A stretch of DNA of 64,000 nt from Nissolia schottii (lineage: Eukaryota; Streptophyta; Magnoliopsida; Fabales; Fabaceae), in the NCBI GenBank assembly GCA_003254905.1, contig QANU01112481.1, positions 181,033 through 245,032 on the forward strand. The letters are read 5' to 3'. Made by a program: the position numbers and the translations under genes. The notes beneath the pieces are model-generated. The model had not been told where the DNA came from. It did not search any database and saw only the letters and a program-made list of their open reading frames with translations. Positions within the stretch are counted from its first letter, which is position 1. Each line of letters opens with the position of its first letter. This document shows, one piece after another, positions 1 to 12,720 of the stretch.

Positions 1-345
1 GGGTATAAGGGAGTTTAGTGAATGATAATCAGATGATTTTTCATACCTGGGGGGTATGGGTCATTATATAGTTGGGGTGGTTGAGGCCCTTCCACGTGTC
101 ACATTGGTGGGCGAATATCTCATACCCGCGTGTTGTGGTGGCGGGAAACTATCCCGTGTCCGCGTGCTGCGGTGGGAGGAGAGGATCTTGGGCCCGCTGA
201 GCCCGAGAAGGTGGGAGCAGAGGATCTCGGAACCGTTCGAGGGTTCGCGAGTGGTCAGGCGAATTGGGCCAGTCCGCGAACTTTGGGCCCAGATCTTGGA
301 GGTGACTTAGGATGGGCCTTTATGGTCCAGCCCGTAACAATGGGA
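1..345. mobile_element. Probable LTR fragment cut by the window edge
   Basis: This stretch is much richer in G and C than the DNA that follows. It has no convincing reading frame and stops abruptly near ...CCCGTAACA, after which the sequence turns AT-rich. A CA-ended, GC-rich noncoding block next to AT-rich DNA is what the end of a plant LTR looks like. The other end lies outside the window, so the TG start, LTR pair and target duplication cannot be checked. Confidence 0.35.
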
Positions 346-2590
346 TGGATTAATATGCAGGTAATTGGTTCAAATAATAATTTCTAATGTTTTATTACGT
401 TACCAGTGACTGATATATTTTTTGACAAAAAATCCGTTGAAAACTATAAAATCTCCCGATAATTTATTATAATCCGCTGGTGTATGGCGGTTTTCTAGTA
501 GTGATATATATACATAATTTATTAGTAGAAGGTTTAACTATTAAATTTAAATTATAGTAAAATGTGAACAGAACCCCAATTAAAATGCGTAAATATTTTT
601 TATGACAAAAAAGTCAATTTTAGTTAATAATAATAATAATAATATTTTTTTGGTTTTCTTTACCAAAAATATTATTATTATAAACTTCCCTTTTTATATT
701 TAATTTGGTAAATTAAAACTTCTTTTTATAGTTTTCAATCTTTGAATATAGAATAGGTTAAATTTTTATTTAAATCTTCTCATGGAATGACAAAACATTA
801 TGATCACAGTGTCCTTAATTTTAGAGTTTTAAATGCTTCAAGCGAATTCGATAATTGACAAATCATATGCCGAAAACAAATGAATGAATGAATCAAGAAA
901 GAAAGAAAAAAAAAACTAACAAATGTCTTTCAAGTATTAGTTAAAAAATTTAAAGTAAAATATTTTTTAGTTTTTAATATTTTCATTATGTTAAAGACTT
1001 AAAATTTTATTTTTCAATAAGAATTTATCGCTTAAAGTTTGTTGACAATTGTCCTAAAGAAAAAGAAAGAAAGAAAGAAAGAAAGAAAGGTGCTTTATTT
1101 ATATGACATCGAAGGAGACTTTTAAGAATATGAATGAATGAATAGAAGTATATTGGTGATCCCAATTCCCAATATATCCCTGAAAAACTTGGCGCCAAAA
1201 TGGAATGCCTCACTCAGCTATTGTCACGGGGGACGGGCACCCAAATTTCTCTCCTTTTTTCTGCCTCTCACAAAGTTATTTAATGGCCTCCGCTTATTTC
1301 ACGAGCTTCCTCAGGGTACCCTTCATTCGCCCTCCCTCTACATTTGATTTATTCATACTACTACTACTTTTATAGTACTACCATTCCATTATTCATGTGT
1401 CATACTTGATCTTCCTTACATTTAAAACCGTATCTTTCTCCTCTCTCTCTCTCTCTCTCTCTCACAAATGTCATGAGTACATACATGTATTTGGACAGTA
1501 TCATAACATGTTACTCTATTTGTTTTAATTAAATAAATAAAACCCAGGGTTCCCTATATACTTCTTAGCGTACTAGAATTGTAGGTACGGGAATTAGTGA
1601 ATTACTTTTTTTTTACAATATTAAAACTACTTCTATTCATAAATAAACATTAGATTTAATTAGAATGCATTGTCGGTCATCTTATCATATACCGACAAAT
1701 CAATAAACATGATTGATTATCATACATACTATTTAAAATGTCATTCAAATGAAATAAATTAATTGGTTGATAATGTAAAATCTTTTTCACTGTCAGGCAT
1801 TACAATTATACTCATTAACATTAGCACTCGAGAAGTTTGCTGACAGTTAAGTTCAAATTTATTCATAGTATTACTTTTTTATTTTATTTTATGGAATACT
1901 AGTATGATGTAATCATATGAATGAAATTAGATGTAATATATATAATACTTTATATGATATTTTATGGGACTGATTCTGTTAAAAATGAGTTAGAAAATCA
2001 CATTATATCATCTAAAATTTAATATATTATAAATAAATAAATAAATAAAGAGTCATGCTAAATAGTACAACAACATGTCTGTTCAAAATTGCTCAACAGA
2101 TTAAATGATTTAATGGTGGTTTTTTAAAGTAAAATTATAAAACGTTAAAAACAAAATAAGATTAACATTCAGTGATTGTTGCGCATATATCGTGCATAAC
2201 TTTGTTGAACTGCAACTCATTCTTGATTAGGATGATAGGGAGTTTCAACTCCTAACTATACCAATATTCTTTTTAAGCTTGAAAATAAAACAATTTGTAT
2301 TAAGACTGGTAACAGGGGGAAAACTCCTAACTCAACTTGTTAAAGATAGTTAAAGTTAATTATTTGGAGGTTAGATGAAGTTAGTTATTGTTACTTGCTG
2401 CACAAGCAATTGAAGTCTTAAGTGGACTCTTCCGTATCTCAAGTTTAACATTATCGATGGACTAAAGATCAACCAAATACTCGAGATTAAAGACAAAAAA
2501 AAATTATTTCACTCATGAATCAAATTCATGTAACTTCTACTCCCGTTAATTTTACTCGCAATAAAACAACACCCTAATCTATACTATACA
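346..2590. other. AT-rich intergenic DNA with simple repeats
   Basis: No gene is seen here. The stretch holds an (AAAG)n run at about 1062-1090, a (CT)n run at about 1438-1463 and an (AAAT)n run at about 2030-2048. Short reading frames near 1025-1350 have no recognisable protein and look like chance. Confidence 0.6.
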
Positions 2591-2996
2591 TAATCTATAT
2601 TGTATATCTACACTTCTATACTTATTATATATAAAGGAGATTCCATTGATAACCAACTTTTGGTCTCCAACTTTTCTTGTCATTTTTACCCTTAAAAAGA
2701 ATGTAGTTTATTAACATTTTTTTGAGTTAAAACGTAAACTCACTACAACATTACATAAAGTAATTACCCCACTATTCATATTTTTAATTAAAGAAACTTA
2801 CCTCTTTATCTCATAAAAAAAAAAAAAAAGAACTCCTCTCTTTCTCCCATTTCTCAATGTGAATCAAAACCTCTCTTTTTCCCAACCAACACAACAATGT
2901 AAACAACAACTGTGATGGCAGAGTCGACAACCATATTTATGACAACACAATGACAACGTTAACACTTTGTCAAGGCACGCTAATAAGAAAAATGTT

Positions 2997-3615
2997 TTAT
3001 GTACAACTTAAAATCTACCAACTTTTGTACAACTCACTTTTTCTAATATGTTTCTTCTTCTTTATTTTTTCTCTCTTCTTTTCCAATCTCCCATCATTTT
3101 TTTTTCATTTTCATATTATTTTTTATGAATCCGAGAGTTTTCATTTTCGTTTTCATCATATTCATTTTTTTTTGTTTTTCAAATGTTTGTGCATACTTGT
3201 TCAAAAGTTTATGTAAGTATAGTTGATCAAAAGTTTGTGCATGTGAACACAAAAGTTTTTTTACTAGTCTTCGTTTTTGTTTACGTCGTTATTTTTTTTT
3301 GTTTCTGGTTGTTGAAAAGTTTATGTACATCAATTCAAAAGTTTGTGAATATGTTATAAATGTTTGTGCATAGTAAAGAGTGAGTCCACATGTTTAGAGT
3401 GTGAGTGGGGAGATTGAGAGAGGGTGTGACAATTACTTTTTGCTATTTAATGCACCGTATATCTGATTTGATTTGGTTTCGTATTTGAAAAATTTTATGC
3501 ATGTGTGTAAAAAAAGTTTGTGCATGTATATGCAAAAGTTTGTACACCCGCTATCATTGTGTAAATCATGGGTTGACAGCATTGTTGACAACATTTGGGT
3601 TGTACACTTAACATT
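2997..3615 (+). repeat. GTTTGTGCATG repeat element, copy 1
   Basis: This copy begins around TGTACAACTTAAAATCTACC and ends around GGGTTGTACACTTAAC, so the ends are short inverted repeats (GTACAAC and GTTGTAC). The interior is T-rich and carries many spaced variants of AAAAGTTTGTGCATG. It also has a conserved block with GAGTGAGTCCACA and TTTAATGCACCG. Copies with the same order lie at about 52330-53015 and 55707-56278, all in the same orientation. It is probably a nonautonomous transposon. The run upstream at 2615-2700 might belong to it or to another element. Confidence 0.6.
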
Positions 3616-4109
3616 ACTCTGCTAATATTATGGAGTATAATGACAATACAATATTTATAACAATTTATTGTTATGTTTTAAATGTGAATGTAACAGTCTC
3701 ATGTTGATAAAGTTCTGATTAAGTAAAAAATATACATTTGGAAAATACCCATAAACTCATTGCTTTAAAATTTTTGACAAATACATGATGTTCAATCCAC
3801 TTTTGTGTCTCACTTAATCTATTAATTTTACTCTTCTAATTTTGGACTCCCCTCGCTGCTTTAAGTTTAACATTTTGGCGTGTATGAAAAACATTTTTTA
3901 GTGTTAATGCTAGGATAAAATTAAAAGAAAAATAGTTAATATAAATGAAAAAAAATTACTAGAAAACAAGAAGATAAATTTCATGGCTAGCTATCTTAAG
4001 AGTTAAGAGCCTTCATAATTAAATTTAAAAGGTACATCATCAGAACTAAACTAAAGTGGGTGCCTAGAATTCCTTGAACCATTTGACACGGCAGACACAA
4101 ATGGCCCTC
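3616..4109. other. Intergenic DNA upstream of the SMR gene
   Basis: AT-rich DNA with no gene seen. It presumably holds the promoter of the SMR gene to its right, but no specific regulatory motif is claimed. Confidence 0.5.
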
Positions 4110-4117
4110 TATAAAAG
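4110..4117 (+). promoter_or_regulatory. TATA box of the SMR gene
   Basis: TATAAAAG sits about 370 bases before the SMR start codon, ahead of a pyrimidine-rich leader (about 4138-4440), a common plant core-promoter layout. A second TATA-like run (TATATATACAC at about 4439) lies only about 45 bases from the ATG and would leave a very short leader, so the upstream one is preferred. Confidence 0.5.
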
Positions 4118-4487
4118 AGCTTAAACTCTAAGCACACTTTTTCCCATGTCCCCTCACCTTCAACAACCACCTTCAAAGGAGCTCTTCCCACCCAGTCCTC
4201 CCTCTTTTCTTTTCAAATTTCTCATACATATCTTTCTCAGTTTTTCCTCCTCTCTTTATTCCTCCCTCGCTTTAGCACCTCTTTTCACCAGTCAACACTT
4301 TCCTACTGGTTTCATCTTATTCCCTAACCCCCCCCCCCCACAAAAAAAATATATAAAAGTGGGTAAAAGAAAGAAAGAAAGAACCTATCTTTATTCCCTT
4401 ATTATTCTCTCCCTCTTTCTCTCTGGCCTCTTAACTTCTATATATACACACACACTTCCCTGAAACACTTTTTTTGTTGGTTAAATC

Positions 4488-4829
4488 ATGGGGTTCTCCG
4501 AAGATCACTCAGATCATAACAGAAAATGGGTCATCGCTGGAATCTCTCTCAGAGCTCCATTGAAGCCAATATACACTTCCAAGCGCGCGGATCATCGTCA
4601 CAAGTACCAACAAGAAGAAGAAGAAGAAGAACAAGAAGGTGACACTACAGAAGAATGTTCTAGAACCCCCACTGGAGAGGAATCGAAGGTTCCGGCCAAG
4701 CTGGCGTGCCCGCCGGCTCCTAGGAAGCGGAAGCCTTCTCTGAAGTGCAATGGATCGGCCAGGGAGTTCTTCACTCCGCCGGACTTGGAAACTGTGTTCA
4801 TAAGGCGCCATGTTGAAAGGGCTAATTGA
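4488..4829 (+). CDS. SMR: SIAMESE-related cyclin-dependent kinase inhibitor (SMR6-like)
   Basis: This 113-residue intronless protein matches the plant SIAMESE/SMR family. Those proteins bind CDK-cyclin complexes in the nucleus and hold back mitosis, often promoting endoreduplication. What is seen: an N-terminal KWVIAGISLRAPLKPIYT stretch (about 14-31); an acidic Glu run (about 43-50); the family motif SRTPTGEE (about 58-65); the basic CPPAPRKRK block (about 74-82); and the C-terminal FFTPPDLETVFIRR motif (about 94-107), which is the family hallmark. The length is typical. The Glu run is encoded by a GAA microsatellite and may vary in length. A (GA)n tract follows in the 3' UTR at about 4842-4876, and a poly(A) signal AATAAA lies near 5143. 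A 105-codon upstream frame (4146-4463) sits in the leader. The exact SMR subtype is inferred; family membership is firm. Confidence 0.92.
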   Translation: MGFSEDHSDHNRKWVIAGISLRAPLKPIYTSKRADHRHKYQQEEEEEEQEGDTTEECSRTPTGEESKVPAKLACPPAPRKRKPSLKCNGSAREFFTPPDLETVFIRRHVERAN

Positions 4830-4840
4830 TTTGAATATTC

Positions 4841-4878
<38 letters not shown>

Positions 4879-7800
4879 GTGAAAAAGAAATTTTAATTAG
4901 TAATTATTAACCTTACGTAATTTTCCACCCTTAATTGATTTAGCTAGAGCTAGCAGCTATAGCATTTGGTTGTGTTGTGTAACTTTTTTTATTTTTGTTT
5001 TATTTCAGTTTGCAAGTGTTTTTTTTTCTTTTTCTTTCATTTCTTCCCTGTTCTAGCTAGGCTCTAGAGGTTAATTAATTCAGTAAGTTTAGAGATCAAT
5101 CTATATTTAGGTGTGTATTTTGTGTAAAGAGAAGTATAAACAAATAAAAATGACTTATTTGCTTGCATATGATATGCTTTGTCTCTTATATATCTTTTAG
5201 GTCTAGCTTCTTGTACTGTATGTGTTTCCTTCCTTAATTTCATCTTGAAGAATTGATCCTATATACCTGCTTGTTTCTTTGCTGGAAAATTCTTGTATTT
5301 ATGTAACTTTACAATGATATTGGTGATACCAAGAAATAAGTGTATATTTTGACTAAAGTGTGGTATAACTCACTTTCATTATTGTTATGAATGTTTTAAA
5401 TATGAGGCCATATTACTCCCAAATTTTCTTTTTAGTCATGTTTGTTCATTGCACTAGTATTCAAATTCTGTTATTAGTAGAATCAGACTAATTTAATTTG
5501 GTGGCATTGTTACTGTACCTCCTAACACGTGTATTTTTCTTTATGATTCTAGACCTCGAGGCCTTTAAATAATGGGACGGGCTTGCTTACCATTTAGTGA
5601 ATCATCTTGCAATAGATGTTGTTTTCCCTTGTTCGAAATGGCATAAAGGACATGTTTCCTTATGCGTGAATTTGTTGAGTTACTCAATTGATCTGTGGCA
5701 ATAATGTAAGGAAAAAAACTGAACTGAACTAGCTAATCGTACCAATGAGTGGCTATGTGTGTGTACTAACTGTTGATGACCATGCGGAGGGAGGAATGAG
5801 AGGAAATTCCAAGTGGGGGGGGGGGGGGGGGGGAATTGTTGAAGGTAGCTAGCTACATGCTACATGTCATGCATGTGTAGGCTTAATTTCCAAATGCAAA
5901 TAATAAAGTAATGGAGGGGTAGGCAGATGCTGCCACACAGAATGCTTCTTTCTTATCGATCGTTGATCGACTAATTAGACCACATTATAGCCATTTGGTC
6001 ACCGTCTTGCCATAGACAAATTCCCAGCTTGCTTTTTCCACTCAACGTTCAGTGCACTAGTACTAACAACCAATTAACCAGCGCCTAATTCATATGATAT
6101 TCTAGCTTTAACTAAAGCTTTCGCAAATTTGAGATATCTGTCGTAGTAATAAGTTAAACTAGAGAGAAAAACAAGAGCAATAAAAACAAATTTGAAAGAA
6201 TTCAAAAACATGTCACGTAAAAATTAAAATATTTAAGAAGCGACAAGCGTGTATATAAAATATATATGCTGATGACCCCCCCACCCACCTCGGACTCGTT
6301 TTTGAGTCATAGTGGGAAGGTTCTGTGTAAATTTCTTTTGCCATATATTAGCCCTCATATTGGAGTCATTGTTGGTAAAGCGACAAATCACGTGCGATGA
6401 GAGAAGATTAGAATCCTATGCTACTTGAATGGCCCTCGATCGTTTTTGCACTTCTAAAGCTAACACTTTCAATGCCAACAATAATTGACAAGATTGAACG
6501 CACGCTAGTACCAACTTGATTATTTGAAGTCATTGCTACCTGTTATCTCCTTCTAGCTTTAGCTTCCTAGTAGTACTTTCAAATAACGAATATGTTTATT
6601 ACGGATGGTGCATAACCACAGTAGTTTTTACTTAGTGGAAATTGTGCAAGTAAAAGCAAAAGTATATGTTAAAGAGAAATTCTATGTTTCACCCATGGAC
6701 ATAATAATAAAATCTCATTTTAAAATATAAATTATTATTCACTTAATACTTTCATCTAAAACATTATTTTATTATTAATAGTAGACACAATTTATATGAC
6801 GGACGCTGCTAATGCAATTAAGAATTTTCTTATGTTATGAGGTTGGTCAGGGGGAGTTCACCATGGGGTTGTGAATTAAAAAAACAAGTCCTTGGGATTA
6901 GAGCTTGTGATTGAGGGAATAGGGTTCAGACACGTTTAAAGATAACTATAGATATACGTAAGAAAAAAAAGGAAAAGGGAAGATATGCAGAATTTACGTG
7001 GCTTATATATAGTGTGTCATCATAGTGGATGAGATTACTTATATTAATCCTTAATATCGAGTCTCATTATATTGGAGACCACATGGAGTGATGAGCAAAG
7101 GTGTCTGGCATATACCTACACATGTGATGCATTAGCATTAGCAAATCGTTTGTTTTTCTTGGTTTTTCTCCATAGAGGGGAGACAAGGAATAAAGAATCT
7201 ATGAAATTAACCAAACACAAACCCCCCTCCCCCCCAAAAAAAAAAAAACGTATATTAGAAAAGATTTGGGGTGGTTGGCGGATCAATCACCAGTGACTTG
7301 GGAGATATGGATTCATGTTTCAAATTCAGACACACATTGTTGTAAAACAGTTTTCCTTATCCATATTATGATCTAGGCTTTATATAATAAAAAGTTGGAG
7401 ATGTTTTGAATAAAAGTCGGTTGAACTCAAAAGTAAGTTATACATATTAATATTTGAATGCTAATTTAAATTCTATTGTTATCATTTTCCCTATCAAAAA
7501 TGGTTTAAGAATCTAACAGTAATCGAGTGGATACACACACAAAAAAAAAGTCACGGTTGATTTGATTTATGTTTTTAACTCTTATTTGAATCTGTTTATT
7601 GTTTTTTATAATTTTTTGAAAAAAACTTTGAAAATATAAACAAAAATAAATTTCTTGTTTGTAATGCTTTTTACAAAATTTAAAAATAAATAAATTAAGA
7701 GACTAATTTATCTACATGAATAACGTAAAAAGTTGTATACTATTATCTAAACATAAAATAAATAATAAGACTCAACCAATCTTATTTATATATGTAATAA

Positions 7801-8562
7801 AGCATAATTAGATGACAGATTAAAATTCTTCTACACAAATACAAATTAATCTCATAAATAAACAATAAATAAAAACAAGAACTACACGCAACCTCGTTAG
7901 TTATAGATTATTTGAAGAGGGGTGCAAAAAATAGAAAATGATAGGAATATGACGTAGTATTGACTACCGAATCGGCTGAATCGCTGTTTAATAGAGCTCT
8001 GGTAAATTGCTCTGAGCATATAACTTCCTTTGTCTGTTGACTGATCTATACAAATGTCTCATTGCATTTGCATGCTGCATACGGCAGGAGGCATTTATTA
8101 GGCTACCGACAACTAATGGAAAGGAAGAATTTTTCTATAATATAACTGTGTATAGAGGTTAGGAAAGATGGATTCATTAGAAATGAAAATTTGGGAAGTT
8201 GAATGTCAAAATAGAAGTATGAATTAACTTACATTATATTATCTTTTATATTATATTAAGAATCATACGACAGATGGATGTAATTATCAAATTTTAGGCA
8301 TCTCAATAGTATAAATTTTGATATTATACCAGGAAGTGAGGTAATAAGCGCTCTTTCTTTCCTTAATAAGTGTTAATAATTCTATCTTCGCATTGAACAT
8401 GAAATAATTTAAAACTTGTGACCAATGTTTATTCTTTAAATGAACCTATATAGAGAAGTGGATATCTTGAGAGGCAAAAAAGAATTATTTCTCATAATAA
8501 CTTAATTATTGAGTTGAACCAATTAAATAGTTTATGTATTAGTGTAATATAATAATAACAAT
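4830..8562. other. SMR 3' UTR, then long intergenic DNA without a gene
   Basis: The first 300 or so bases are the likely SMR 3' UTR. The rest is AT-rich with no protein-coding signal on either strand. A poly(G) run lies at about 5815-5834 and a poly(C)/poly(A) junction at about 7222-7248. The short frame at 7072-7296 has no recognisable domain. Confidence 0.6.
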
Positions 8563-8850
8563 TACTCCCTCCATCCAATATTTACATGTCACTTTTGATA
8601 CAAGCATGCAGATTAATAAATTAATTAATTTGCACATACTTAAAGAAAATATTAAGTGTTTAGACTAAAATACCTTTGAATATTTTTGTTTCTTTCACCA
8701 TTTTTTTCTTCAATTAAAACACATGGTAAGTTATTGTAGAGATAATTAGAAAAATAACAATTAATATTTCCTTAATTTAATTAAATTACAATTAATTTTG
8801 AACAAAATTTTAAATAAAAAGTGTCATTTAATATTGAACGGAAGGAATAC
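8563..8850. mobile_element. Stowaway-like MITE
   Basis: The left end TACTCCCTCCATCCAATATT is mirrored on the right by AATATTGAACGGAAGGAATA. This gives terminal inverted repeats of roughly 25-30 bases with a TA at each end. The CTCCCTCC terminus and TA target are the signature of Tc1/mariner-derived Stowaway MITEs. No transposase is present, and the interior is AT-rich and noncoding. Confidence 0.75.
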
Positions 8851-8899
8851 TTAAGTTTAACGTTCATTTATATATGCGGTGGGCGAAAGATATAAAATA

Positions 8900-9072
8900 A
8901 TGTTATTTTAACACTAATATTGATTTTAGACACCAAATCTCTCACACACATTATAGAGCTCACACTCATATCATGTGATGTGATAGCATCATGTGATGTG
9001 ATGTAAGTGCGAATTCCATGATATATATGAGCAAAAGACTTAGCGTCTAACATCAACTTTAGTGTTAACATA
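8900..9072. repeat. Imperfect inverted repeat (hairpin)
   Basis: The arms at about 8902-8970 and 9000-9072 are imperfect reverse complements. Both carry forms of GTCTAA...ATCAA...TAGTGTTAA, and the ATCATGTGATGTGATG repeats lie at the centre. It resembles a small foldback MITE. The right arm is also the first unit of the degenerate tandem array that follows. Confidence 0.5.
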
Positions 9073-9425
9073 ACATTTTTAAAATATACAGTATCATCCC
9101 GTGCTTTGATCCATGAAAAAGTCGTTGCTTTTTAAAGTAACTAAATTGATGTGCGTATAAATCTTGTAATGCATGTGAAAAAGATTTGTGTCTAACCTCA
9201 ATCTTAATGTTAAAAATTTAGTGTCTTATAGTGCTCTAATCCATGAAAAATTTGGTTTTCAAAGTAACAAAATTGACGTAAGTGTGAGTCTTGTGACGCG
9301 TAAAAGAAATTTAATATTTAATATCAACCATAGTATTAAAATAACAATTTTTTTTGAAGATACAGTACCTTACCGTGTTCTGATCCAGGAAAAAAGTCGG
9401 TGCTTTTCAGAGTAACCAAATCACT
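9058..9425. repeat. Degenerate tandem repeat, about three units of 130-145 bp
   Basis: The landmark block TGATCCATGAAAAA recurs near 9108, 9238 (TAATCCATGAAAAA) and 9381 (TGATCCAGGAAAAA). It is followed each time by AAAGTAAC or AGAGTAACC. Between the landmarks, the TCTAAC/ATCAA and TTAATGTTA blocks repeat in the same order. The short frame at 9188-9415 is a by-product of the repeat, not a gene. Confidence 0.55.
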
Positions 9426-11888
9426 TAATGTACATTGTTGTAAATATCAACTCATTACTCATAGTCATAATTTGCAAACCAAAGCTTTGGGGAAGGCTCC
9501 AACTGGTTCGAATGACAGTTAGCTAAGAACACACAGTCATAGTTTTGTACTGGCTCCACGACACGGAAGCATAGGTATAGGGATAGCTAGTTTTGGACAG
9601 GACGCACATGCACACCACATCAATAGCTTCAGGGTCACGTATTAATTCACTCTTTCCGGATAAGATTATTATTATTGTTATTCGAGTAAATTATTACACC
9701 AATTTCCCTCAACATTTATTAAAATTACACTTCTTTTTAATTACACAAACCTTTCTTATGATAAGCATAAAAAATAAAAAACAAAAAACCCCATTTTTAT
9801 GATAACATTTTTATTTGAGTCTTTGACTCTAAGCATAGCATGTAATTAATATCTGAGTAACGATTATGGTTAACTCTCATGTTACCAATACTGAAATTGA
9901 GAGAAGCACAAGAAAGAGAGAGAGAGAGAAGTGCTAAGAGTGCAAGAGAGATAAGAGAGACCAATGAGGTGTCATGAGAGGTGTTAACAAAGAGTGCAAC
10001 AACTTATATATAGAGTTAGGAGAAGCATCTCTCCCTGTGTCAATATATTAATTAACCAAGTCACTTATTATAACAAGTTACATGCACAAAATTAACGAGC
10101 TATGACCCACAAGGTTAATCTGTGAATATATGTGAAAAAATAGAAATTTGCGCTTGAAGGGTCTAGGTTCATTCTCCGCTCGACAAAGGTTTACTCACAT
10201 GCTCAATCACATACCGTATTGCAGAGAGATTGGATCGCGAAATCTCGAAACAGCTAAAGGAGAATATTGTAACATGTTCTCAAGTAATTGAGTTTAGGAG
10301 TGAAGTTATTTGGAACCAGTAATTTGGATGAGTTTACTTGAGCTGTGGATTGTAGTTCGTACGTTGATCCTTGGATGTAGACACCCAGATGATGTACCCA
10401 CCATAGAATTATGAGGCCCAAGTCAATCTCTATATTAGTATTGTGTATGGATCTTAGAATACTAGCTACCATCTCGCTCTGCCCAAGTCTTCCTTTTAGG
10501 GTATGGTGATAGGCCAATCATTTGTTGGGGAGCTTTTTGTAACATCGAACCTATATTATGAGTAGTTATGTCGGTCTTTCGTCATGCTGATTTTAATGCT
10601 TGATTTTGTAACCTCCATATAACAATTTGTTTATGAACCATTTTATTGTGTTTGAATCTCATCTCCTATTTTAGAGAATAAAATGAATTATCTCACCATT
10701 AAATTAATAAAATAAAAATGGATCTCATCTTTTCTTTTTTATTGAATGGTGATATTCTTAACTTTACCATCTAAAGTGATGCATCTCAAAAGAATTCTTG
10801 TCCATCTTTTGAATGACTTGTGGATCTTGAGATTCGAGTCAGGTCATCATGTGCTTATGTTGGACTTATCTAGTTTGGACCTAGCCCATAATTATGTGGC
10901 TTAGCTCATGGTCTTGGGCCCAACTCTTAATTTTATTCCATAACAAAACCCAATCATCATCTCATGATTAGAAAGTTCCTAATTGATTCTATCAATAAAT
11001 AAAACTTCAACACGTTCCCATATAAAGAGGAGAATTAATAACTTATTTATACACCTTTATCGTAAATATATACCTCTTGCACCACTTAGACATCAGAGAC
11101 CCATCGACGTGAAGCACAAATCTTGTCCGTGACTTACTACTATCTCAATGGTGTCCTGTATTTGGTTATAACTTGTAACTCTCTACCTATATAGATTACT
11201 TCGTAACACTACTATTCATTGCATACTCATAAAGACATATATATAGTAAATTATTGTTATATAAATCTGATTTCTCACTCTTTAGATAAAATTTAAGATG
11301 TATTAAGATTTTGTCTCTTGAAATGAATAGAAATTGTGTACTTTGTGGAAAGGAAATAAAAAATCCTTACGACGTGGGATTTTTTATTTTTTTGGGAAAG
11401 CTATACTTTTTCAACTGAAATTTGTCTCAAATTACATTTCATCGTTAGATTTTATGCAGCTATTGCCAATGTGACTTTCAGGGGCCTTCTTCCCCGTAAC
11501 GGTCTTCTTAGGCCTTAGCTTAATTACTTTTCCATTTCTCTGTTGGGCTTCGGCCCATTTAATAAATTAAAATTAAAACCGGGTTACTTTTTCTTCCAAG
11601 ACCCCGGTCCCATGTATTCATTCATGGATACAATTCTTAGATTTCAGGGTTTTACTTAGCAAGTGCCGTTACACATTTGTTAAGAAATTAAGAAATAGAA
11701 ATTTTACATTAGAAAGATAATTTTTTTTAAATATTTAATATGTTAAAATTATTAAAAAATTTAAAACATTCTATTTTAAATTTTAGATTTTCAATTCTTT
11801 TAATTTGAACTATTTAATATATATATATAATAAAATTCGTGACTCTCACCAATTTTATTATTCTCGCCAATGATTTAAACCATTTTGT
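9426..11888. other. Intergenic DNA without a recognised gene
   Basis: AT-rich sequence with a GA-rich patch near 9917-9960. The short minus-strand frame at 10254-10517 matches nothing recognised. A somewhat GC-richer island at about 11460-11640 (with GGGCTTCGGCCC) has no open frame and may be a remnant of a promoter or of an LTR. Confidence 0.5.
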
Positions 11889-11894
11889 TTAAAT

Positions 11895-12720
11895 GAGGTT
11901 TGAATGCATGAATAAATGAAGAGATTCTTGAGTTTGTAAGTTTAATATGAAGTTTGTGAGTAATAGTGAGTAGGATGAGGTATTATCAAGGGTGGATTTT
12001 AGGAGAATGAGCGATCTTTGTCTCTTAGTCAAGCCCCATTGTAGATGGTTCTCTTCTCGTTGCTCAAAGCTGTATTCTCCGAGGACACCATCCAAATATG
12101 AGTTTCTCTCTTAGCTTCTCTTTGGTTTTGGGGTGCATCTTATGGGTGAGATCTGGGATCCTCTTCTTATCTCTAGTTATGTGCGTTCTCTCAATCCTCT
12201 TTATTAAGAGGTTCTAAAGTTGGCCTTGAGCTAACTTAAGCAAGATGAAGTCAAAAGCTCATAAGTCATGTCACTATCAAGGCTTTTCTATTTTCATGTT
12301 AAATGGGATAAGACAAAGGGTTTTTACTACTTCTTCCTCATCACTTTTTGCTCCCTCAAGCTTTAGCTATCATATGTAAGTCCTAAAAGGGTGCAAAGGG
12401 TAAGGGTTTTGGGGCTATTGGAAAGGTGATGGTTGTAGGTTCAGAGGAAGCCATCCTTCTGCGTTCTAACATGTGCTGAGTGCGAAAGAGCATCCTCAGG
12501 AGTGACAGCATTGCAACATGGGGTTTAACCAATGGGCTTTAGACTGGTCTCCTTGATATTTGAGAGCATAAGAACAGGATCTAAAGCCCTTCAATCCAAA
12601 CTCTCTCTTAGTTCTCCTCTTGTCTTTTGTGTGGGTCCACCAAGGGTGTATGTGAAGTACCATCTTAATTATGCCTCCTCCTTGGTGTCTACACTAAGAA
12701 CAAATGTTGTTATTTATTGT
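11895..12720 (+). repeat. Diverged dispersed repeat, copy A
   Basis: This block resembles the block inside the F-box gene intron at 15380-16160 in the same order and orientation. Both open with a GAGTTTGYAAGYTTGATTTGA-like stretch followed by TTTGTGA. Both later carry AGCATCCT, a CATT...ACCAAT step and GGGCTTT/AGGCTTT followed by GGTCTCCTT/GGTCTCTT. No long frame or terminal structure was found, so the element class is unknown. Confidence 0.4.

Noticed and set aside
2615-2700. Helitron-like 5' end (TCTATACTTATTATATATAAAG)
   Set aside because: The TC start and AT-rich run are suggestive, but no 3' hairpin with a CTRR end could be found.
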